NCBI RefSeq assembly: GCF_024679095.1
Contig: NC_066529.1
Coordinates: 2,724,094-2,788,093, forward strand
Reading direction: 5' to 3'
Length of the DNA: 64,000 nt
From: Eriocheir sinensis
Taxonomy: Eukaryota > Arthropoda > Malacostraca > Decapoda > Varunidae
Positions 57,475 to 64,000 of this stretch are shown here, piece after piece; within the stretch, counting starts at the first letter, position 1, and each line of letters begins with the position of its first letter. Both the position numbers and the translations under genes were made by a program. The notes below the pieces were generated by a model. It worked only from the letters and a program-made list of their open reading frames with translations, was not told the origin of the DNA and ran no database searches.

Positions 57475-57690
57475 GTAGCAAGATGGCGGAGTGGTTGCGT
57501 CTAATTTGATTACACTCGTGGCATTCAAATTGGACTCTGGCGGCTCTATGGGGGCGGCCCTTGTCATCGGATTTGAGGGCTGGCCGCTGACACTGCCCAG
57601 ACGAGGCGGCGCGCAGCCCTCTTTTGCCGGTAACACAGAGCTGCCGAGGGGCGAAATAGAGCAATAAGGAGCGGAAATAACAATGGAATG
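57475..57690. promoter_or_regulatory. Unique-sequence, CpG-rich island in the glypican-like intron, candidate regulatory element
   Basis: It contains CAAGATGGCGGAG (YY1-like), TCTAATTTGATTACAC, GGGGGCGGCC, two GGC-rich blocks and AACAATGGAATG (SOX-like), with no simple repeats. The minus strand is open for about 60 codons, but no protein family is recognised. Candidate enhancer or promoter by composition only. Confidence 0.28.
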
Positions 57691-57719
57691 AGGGTACGGT
57701 GAAGTGTTCCTTGGATAGA

Positions 57720-58830
57720 GCGTCATAGAGGAAGATTAGAGCATTGTAGATAGGAGATAATGATAAGAAATGAGATGTGAAGTTTTTCTTTTCTTAGCGG
57801 GATTAACGATTCACTTAGAGCAAAATAGATCTATAAAGAGGGTCTAGGAGTTTCTAAGAGGCACCAAGAAGACGATTTAAGAGGAATAAGAGGAGAATAT
57901 GGTGTGGACGTATTTTTTTTGTAGATAGTGCTGGCTAAAAGGGTTCTAGAGGGCTATTGAAACGGCGCTGAAGGGGCAGAAATGGCTTATGTGTGGAAAT
58001 GAAAGCTCCATAAATCTTTGCCTTGTGTCATGAAGATGGAATTGGGTTGTTTAAGAGAGTCACCCCCCTCGGCCTTCTCCTCCTCCTGCTCCTCCTTTTC
58101 TTCCTCTTAACACCATATCTTCCCTTCTCTCTCTTCTTCCCTTCTATTACTCTTTCTTCTCCTTCTCCTTCAGCTCTCTTTACCATCCTATCTTCTCCCT
58201 TTTCCCTCTTCTCCTATCCTCTCTTCGTCTCTCCCTTGCCCTCTTTTTTCTTCTATTCATCTTCCTGTTCTCCTATCCTCTTTTTCTTTCTCTTACTCCT
58301 TAGTCTTTCTTCTCTTCTTCCTCTTCTACGTCTCTTTTTGCATCCTATCTCCTTCCTTTCCTCTTTCTCTTCTTCCTCCGTCTTTTCTTATTCCTCTTCT
58401 TTCACTTCTTCCTCTTCCCTTCCCATCTTATCCTACTCTTTCTTCTCTCCTCTTCTACGTCTCTTCAGCATCCTACTTCATCTCTCCCCTCTTTCCCTCC
58501 TTCCCTTCTTCCTCTCCCTCCTCTTCCTTCTCTTCCACCCTCTCTCTCTCTCTCTCTTCCTCTTCCCTTCCCATTCTACTCTTCTCCCCCTTTACATTTC
58601 TTTAGCATCCCATCTCTTCTTACCCTCCCTTCCTTCCTCTTGTCTCCCTTCCCTCCCTCCCCTCCCTCTTCTTTCTCCTCATCTTTTTATTCGACATTTC
58701 CAATCCAACAACTCCTCCTCCTCCTCTTCCACCTCCTCCTCCTTCTTCTCATCAGCCACTCACGAGAGAGGATTGATTGGAAGAGAAGAAGAAAAAAAGG
58801 AAGAGGAAAAAAACCAAAACAACAGCTAGA
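57720..58830. other. Intron DNA: ordinary to 58050, then C/T-rich
   Basis: 57720-58050 is AT-rich, repeat-free sequence with no recognised feature. 58065-58740 is nearly pure CTTCCTCTTC-type pyrimidine DNA; its long Ser/Leu/Pro frames are compositional. Confidence 0.75.
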
Positions 58831-58935
58831 AAGACAAAGTTTAATCTCCCTCCAGCATCCCGCTCCCAAAATTTCCAAGCTTCAATTACCGGTATCAGAA
58901 AGTTCGGTGTTTTGTGAGACCTGCTCCGAAAAAAT

Positions 58936-58937
<2 letters not shown>

Positions 58938-58994
<57 letters not shown>

Positions 58995-59940
58995 TGTAAA
59001 AAAAAAAAATGTTTGGGATAAAATGGAAATAGGAACGAGTGATTAAGTGAGTGAGTGAGCGAGTGAGTGGGTGAGTGAGTGAGTCTTTTCTTTCCGACTT
59101 TGCGATACTTTTCTTTAATTTTTCTTTTCTTTCTTTCTTTCTTGTGTTTGCTTGAGTTTCATTCTTTGGTTTTTATTTTTTCAGTTATATCTTGTTTGTT
59201 TTTCTTTCTTCCTTTATTTATTTCTTATTTTCTCCTCCATTTTCTATTCGTATCCTTCATCTCTCTTGTTCTTTCTTCTCTTCTTCTTTTTCTATTTATA
59301 TGTTATCTTTCTTATTCTTGTTTCTTTATCTTTCGCTTCTCTTTCCATTTTTGACTTGTATATCTCTTTCCCTTCTTCTTTTCTTTTCGATTCTCTCTCT
59401 ATCTCTCTCTCTGTCTCATATTTTTTCACACCACTAACGAACTTTAACATTTTCTTCAAAGTTGGAGACGCTCTTTTAATTAATCTTGCTCTTCTTTTCC
59501 ACTCTTTCTTCTCCTCCTCCTTAGCACTCCTCACCTCCTTTCTCCCTCTTCTATCCTTCTTCTCTATTCCTCCTCTCCTTCCTCCTTCTTCCATTTTCCT
59601 TGTACTTTCCTTCTTCCTTCTTCTTTAAGTTCCCATCATCTCCTTATATTAATTTGCTTTAAAGAGATTAGGGGAGACGAGGTAGTGGTAGGTAGAGAAG
59701 GGGAGGAAGGGAAGCAAAGAGATAAGAGAGGGAAAGGAAGGAGAGAAAATGGGTAGATAGGAAGGAAGATAGGAAAGCAAATAGAGGAAGAGAGATGGGA
59801 GGAAAGAGAGGCAAGGCTACAGAAAGAAGAAGAGAGAATGAGAGAAATAGGGAGAAGAAGGAAAAGAAAAGGGAAACTGAAGAAGAAAAAGGGAGAAGGG
59901 AAACAAGACTAAAGGAAAGGAAGAATGGAGGCAGATAGAA

Positions 59941-60017
<77 letters not shown>

Positions 60018-60199
60018 TGTTATCGGGTATCGGTTCGGTGCTGCTGTTGACCCTCTTATGGGTGTCCGATGTCCTCCTCCTCCTCCTCCTCCTCCTCTTG
60101 ATTCCCCCTCCTCCTCCTCCTCCTCTTCTTGATTCCCCCTCCTCCTCCTCCTCCTCTTCTTGATTCCCCCTCCTCCTCCTATAGCTTTCCTCTCATCCC

Positions 60200-60250
<51 letters not shown>
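58938..60250. repeat. (GA)n, (GAGT)n, T-rich and (CTC)n tracts
   Basis: (GA)25 is at 58938-58988 and (GAGT)n at 59045-59085. T/C-rich DNA spans 59090-59630 and purine-rich DNA 59680-59945. (GA)33 is at 59948-60013, (CTC)n with TTGATTCCCC spacers repeated three times at 60073-60180 and (TC)21 at 60207-60248. Confidence 0.9.
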
Positions 60251-60251
<1 letters not shown>

Positions 60252-60880
60252 CTTATATTCCTCCTTTCTTTTCCTATTCTTACTCTTCCCTCATTTATCT
60301 CCTCTTTCCTTATCATTCTCTCCTTCCTTCTTGTTCTTCTTGTTCTGTTCTCTCTTTTCTCTTTCTATCATCTTTGTTATCTATTCCCCTTCTTTCGTTT
60401 CCCTTCGTTTAGCTGTCCTTCCCTTCCCTTCTTTTCTTTTCTCTTCCTTTCTCCTCTTCCCTTCCCTTGCCTTCCCATCCCTTCCTTTCCTTTCCTTCCC
60501 TTCCCTTCCCTTCCCTTTCTTATCCTTTATTTCCTTATTCTAGTCTCCCTTCCCTCCCTCCCCCTTTTCTCCTCCCATCATTTCTTCTCTCCATCATTTC
60601 CCTCCATTACCTCCATTTCCTCCGTTTATCATCTCCTCTCCTTCTTCCCCTTTCGTATTTTCTTCTTTCTTCTACTCCCTTTATTCTCTTATAAGCTTTT
60701 CTTTCCTCCCTTTTCTCTCTCTTCTTCTCTCTCCACTTCTCTCCACTTCTTTCTTTCATTCATTTCACCTCCATTGTTTTTCTCTTTTCTTTCTCCTCCT
60801 CCTCCTCTTCCTCTCCTTTCATTCTTCTCGCCCTCTTTCAATTACTCCCTCGCCCCCTTCTCTTTCCCTCTCCTTTGTAT

Positions 60881-60945
<65 letters not shown>

Positions 60946-61145
60946 TTATTTTACGTTTTTCCTTCTTTCTTTCATTATTTTCTTTCATTCTTTCTCTTCC
61001 TTCCATCCTTTCTTCCTTCTTTCCTTTCTTTCTATCTCCTTATATTTTTCTTTCATTCTTTTTCATTTTCTGTCTTTAATTATTTTTCTCTTCCTTCCTT
61101 CCTTCTTTCCCTTCCTTCCTTCGTTCCTTTTCTCCCTTCTTTCCT

Positions 61146-61202
<57 letters not shown>

Positions 61203-61909
61203 ACTAATTAATTTACCCGTTCTTTCTCACTCCCCTCATTTCCTCATTAACTGAATTAGTGTCTAGGGGCTTGCATTTACCGCGCTATTCAGTCGCATAT
61301 TTTCATCATTTTCCTTATCAATATCATCCCTCCTTCCCTCTCTTTCCTCTTTCTCTCTCTTTCTTCCTCTCTCTTCGTTTTCTTTCTTTGTTCCTTTGTT
61401 TTTCTTTCTTCCCTCTCCGTCTCTCTTTGTTTCGTCCTCTTTTTCTTTTTTTCTGTTCTCTATATCTTCCTTTCTTATTCTTGGACCGTTTCTCTCTTTT
61501 TCCTTCTCTTTCTCTTCCTCTCTTCGTCTTTTTCTTTCTTCTCTATATCTTCCTTTCTTATTCTTGCACCGTTTCTCTCTTTTTGCTTCTCTCTCTATTC
61601 CTCTCTCTGTTTCTTTCTTTTTTTGTTTCCTCTTTCTTCCTTTTCTCCCTTCGTTCCTTCGTCTCTTTCTTCGTTTTTGTTTCGTCTTCTTTTTTTCTTT
61701 CTTCTATTATTTTCCTTCCTTTCTCTTTCCTACTCTTGCAATCTTTCCTTCACGTTATTTTTGTTTTGTTTTCTTCATTCATATTTTGTCTAGTTATTTT
61801 TTCCTTCTTCCCTTTTTATCTCTTTCCTTCGTCTTTTTATTGTTTTCTTCTCTTCCTATGAAATAATAAAGGTCTCTTCTCCCGTCTTCTATCCGCTTTC
61901 TCCATTTCC

Positions 61910-61959
<50 letters not shown>

Positions 61960-61960
61960 T
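60251..61960. repeat. Pyrimidine-rich DNA with three (TC)n microsatellites
   Basis: CCTTCCCTTTC-type DNA throughout, with (TC)31 at 60881-60943, (TC)25 at 61149-61198 and (TC)22 at 61913-61957. One short ordinary stretch is at 61200-61320. No exon is seen. Confidence 0.9.
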
Positions 61961-62076
61961 ATACAGACAATGCTTCATAAAACTTGCTCCCCAGACGCCT
62001 CTCCTTCTCCCTTTCTCTCCCTCTCTCCCTCCCTCTCTCCCTGTTTCTCTTCCCCTCTCAATCACACGTTCACAGG

Positions 62077-62147
62077 AGGAGGAGAATGTGGAAGGAGGAG
62101 GAGGAGGAGGAGGAGGAGGATGGTTAGGGGTATCAAGGGCCTCATTC

Positions 62148-62235
<88 letters not shown>

Positions 62236-62308
62236 GCACTTGTCTCGCCCTTATGTCAAGTGTTGCATTGGTCGTGAATTGCATAGTCTAGTGGCGTTGG
62301 TAATAATG

Positions 62309-62351
<43 letters not shown>

Positions 62352-62368
62352 TAGTGATACTGCTTCTG

Positions 62369-62431
<63 letters not shown>

Positions 62432-62648
62432 TCAATATATACTGTACTAACTTTTTTCTTTGTTCTTCTCAGGTACGTGGTCGACTAACTAGCCTACAAG
62501 TTTACCCATTATGGTCGTGTAAGGTATGTATGTATGTATGTATGTATGTATTATTAGTTTATGGTTGTTTTTTTGGTTGGTCTTATACATACATCTGTTT
62601 TTTCTATTTGTTTGCCTTCTGTCACGTGTTGTTTTTGTTCGATTTGCC

Positions 62649-62716
<68 letters not shown>

Positions 62717-62739
62717 CATTAGTAGATTGGAGATATTTG

Positions 62740-62777
<38 letters not shown>

Positions 62778-63169
62778 AGTGAGTGGAAGAAAGGTTGGAA
62801 ATTAGAAAGGAGGGAAAAAAGTAGGTAGGAGAAAACAGGAAAAACGAGAAAATGCATGGAGGAAAGAAGAAGAGAGGGAGATGAAGATAAGTAAATAGAC
62901 GTATTGCGAGGGAAGGAGAAGAGAGGGAGGGAGGGAGGGAGAATGAGGAGTGTGGGAAGAAATGGGAGGGGAATCTCATGGGGAAGGAGGGAGAGGGAGA
63001 TGAAGGAACCCAGACACGTCGTTAGGGAGATGACGTGGAGGAGGAGGAGGAGGAGGAGGCGTAGGACAAGAGAGGAGCAATGTTGGGAGGAGGAGGAGGA
63101 GGAGGAAGAAGAAGGTAGGGAAGCAAACATGAGGAAGATGGAGGAAAGAAGAGGAAAGAAATAAGGAAA

Positions 63170-63253
<84 letters not shown>

Positions 63254-63584
63254 TAGAAGAGAGGGAGAGGAGGGAGGGAAAAAAGGAGAGAAGAGATAGT
63301 GGAGAGAGATTAGACATGCAAGGGAGAGAAAGAAAAGAGGGCAGGAAAGGAACGAAGAAGGGGTAAGAGGAAGGGAGTGAAGAAGAGGAGGAAGATGGGA
63401 GGGGGATTGTGTGAGAGAGGAGGAGGAAGAGGAAGAGGAAGCTGGAGGGACCTAAGAGGAAGAGGAGGAAGAGGAAACACAGCAACGAGTTAAAGGTGTA
63501 AGAAGGATATGAGGAAGAGGAAGACGAAGAGGAAGAGGAGGAGGAGGAGGATAATAATAATAAGAAAAAAAACCCAGTCGGCTC

Positions 63585-63617
<33 letters not shown>

Positions 63618-64000
63618 CAACTTCGTGGAGGAAAAGCGGAAACTGGAGGAAGGAAACTGATATTTTAGGAGGAAACGGAGGAAGGAAGTTGGATAAATGA
63701 AGGAGAGGAGGAAGACGGAGGAAGGAAGAGAGAGGAAGAAGGAGAAGAGCAGGAATTAGGAAGATGAAGGGAAGAGGCATCAAAGGAAAGGATAAGAAAA
63801 ATAACGAATGAAGGATCAGCTGGAGAGGAGGAGGAGGAGGAAGAAGAAGAGGAGGAGGAGGGAGAGGGCTGGAGAGGCTGAAAGTGAAAGCGGAAGATGG
63901 AAGATGAAGAGGAGGATGAGAACGTGAAGGAGGAGGAGGAGGAGGAGGAGGAGGAGGAGGTAGACAGGTAAGAGGAGGAAGAAGGAGAAATATGAGAGAA
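62077..64000. repeat. Microsatellite cluster and polypurine DNA to the window end
   Basis: (GGA)12 at 62077-62119, (GA)41 at 62151-62233, (AAT)n at 62303-62350, (CTA)n at 62368-62431, (GTAT)6 at 62525-62550, (TC)31 at 62651-62712, (AGT)10 at 62745-62775, (GA)39 at 63172-63249, (GA)14 at 63585-63613 and (GGA)n at 63927-63960. Most of 62780-64000 is GGA/GAA-rich. Confidence 0.9.

Noticed and set aside
56918..57664. 248-codon minus-strand open frame across the unique island
   Set aside because: Only the first 60 codons are of ordinary composition; the rest are (TTC)/(ACT) microsatellite codons (Thr, Ser, Pro, Leu runs). No splice sites or family were seen.
58023..58829. 268-codon Ser/Leu/Pro-rich open frame
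   Set aside because: Pure compositional effect of CTTCCTC-type DNA; several frames are open at the same place.
60129..61079. 316-codon Ser/Leu/Phe/Pro-rich open frame
   Set aside because: The longest frames here come from T/C-only sequence that cannot encode stop codons in that strand.

Overview
The window is eukaryotic nuclear DNA from an arthropod, most probably a decapod crustacean and perhaps a brachyuran crab. The reasons are GT-AG introns of 0.1 to 2 kb, small exons with high third-position GC, very dense and long (GA)n, (CA)n and (TAG)n microsatellites, tRNA-derived SINEs, and LINE and MITE remnants. No bacterial-style gene, operon, rRNA or CRISPR array is present. The species call is an inference from repeat style and protein similarity.

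Three cellular genes can be read. (1) Minus strand, 14685 down to 6208: a ten-exon gene for a 475-residue two-domain phosphoethanolamine N-methyltransferase (plant/nematode PMT type). Its first methyltransferase domain looks intact. The second keeps its SAM-binding motif but has lost much of its substrate-binding part. (2) Plus strand, 23148 to 30321: a complete ten-exon gene for the 48 kDa subunit of oligosaccharyltransferase (DDOST/OST48), 430 residues, with a poly(A) signal at 30666. (3) Plus strand, 40446 to 40608: the signal-peptide exon of a probable glypican (heparan sulphate proteoglycan core protein). It is followed by an intron that runs past the window end, more than 23 kb.

Layout: 1-6.2 kb holds SINEs, a Harbinger-type MITE, microsatellites and a broken LINE carrying a foreign antisense segment. 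6.2-14.7 kb is the PMT gene, whose introns hold a fold-back element and several tandem duplications. 14.9-22.9 kb is intergenic, with a four-copy repeat, a MITE, a minisatellite of about 21 units (18.1-19.6 kb), further tandem repeats and LINE tails. 23.1-30.7 kb is DDOST, almost free of long microsatellites. 30.7-40.4 kb is intergenic and repeat-rich, with a 34-bp array at 36.3-37.0 kb. 40.4-64 kb is the glypican exon and its first intron. That intron is mostly microsatellite, polypurine/polypyrimidine DNA and tandem arrays (notably 143-bp units at 45.7-47.8 kb), with a few short islands of ordinary sequence that could be regulatory.

The genes are not functionally linked. PMT would feed phosphocholine synthesis in the cytosol, OST48 works in N-glycosylation at the ER membrane, and the glypican would act at the cell surface. 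Exon boundaries were set by hand from reading frame, splice signals and known protein families; no search was run.
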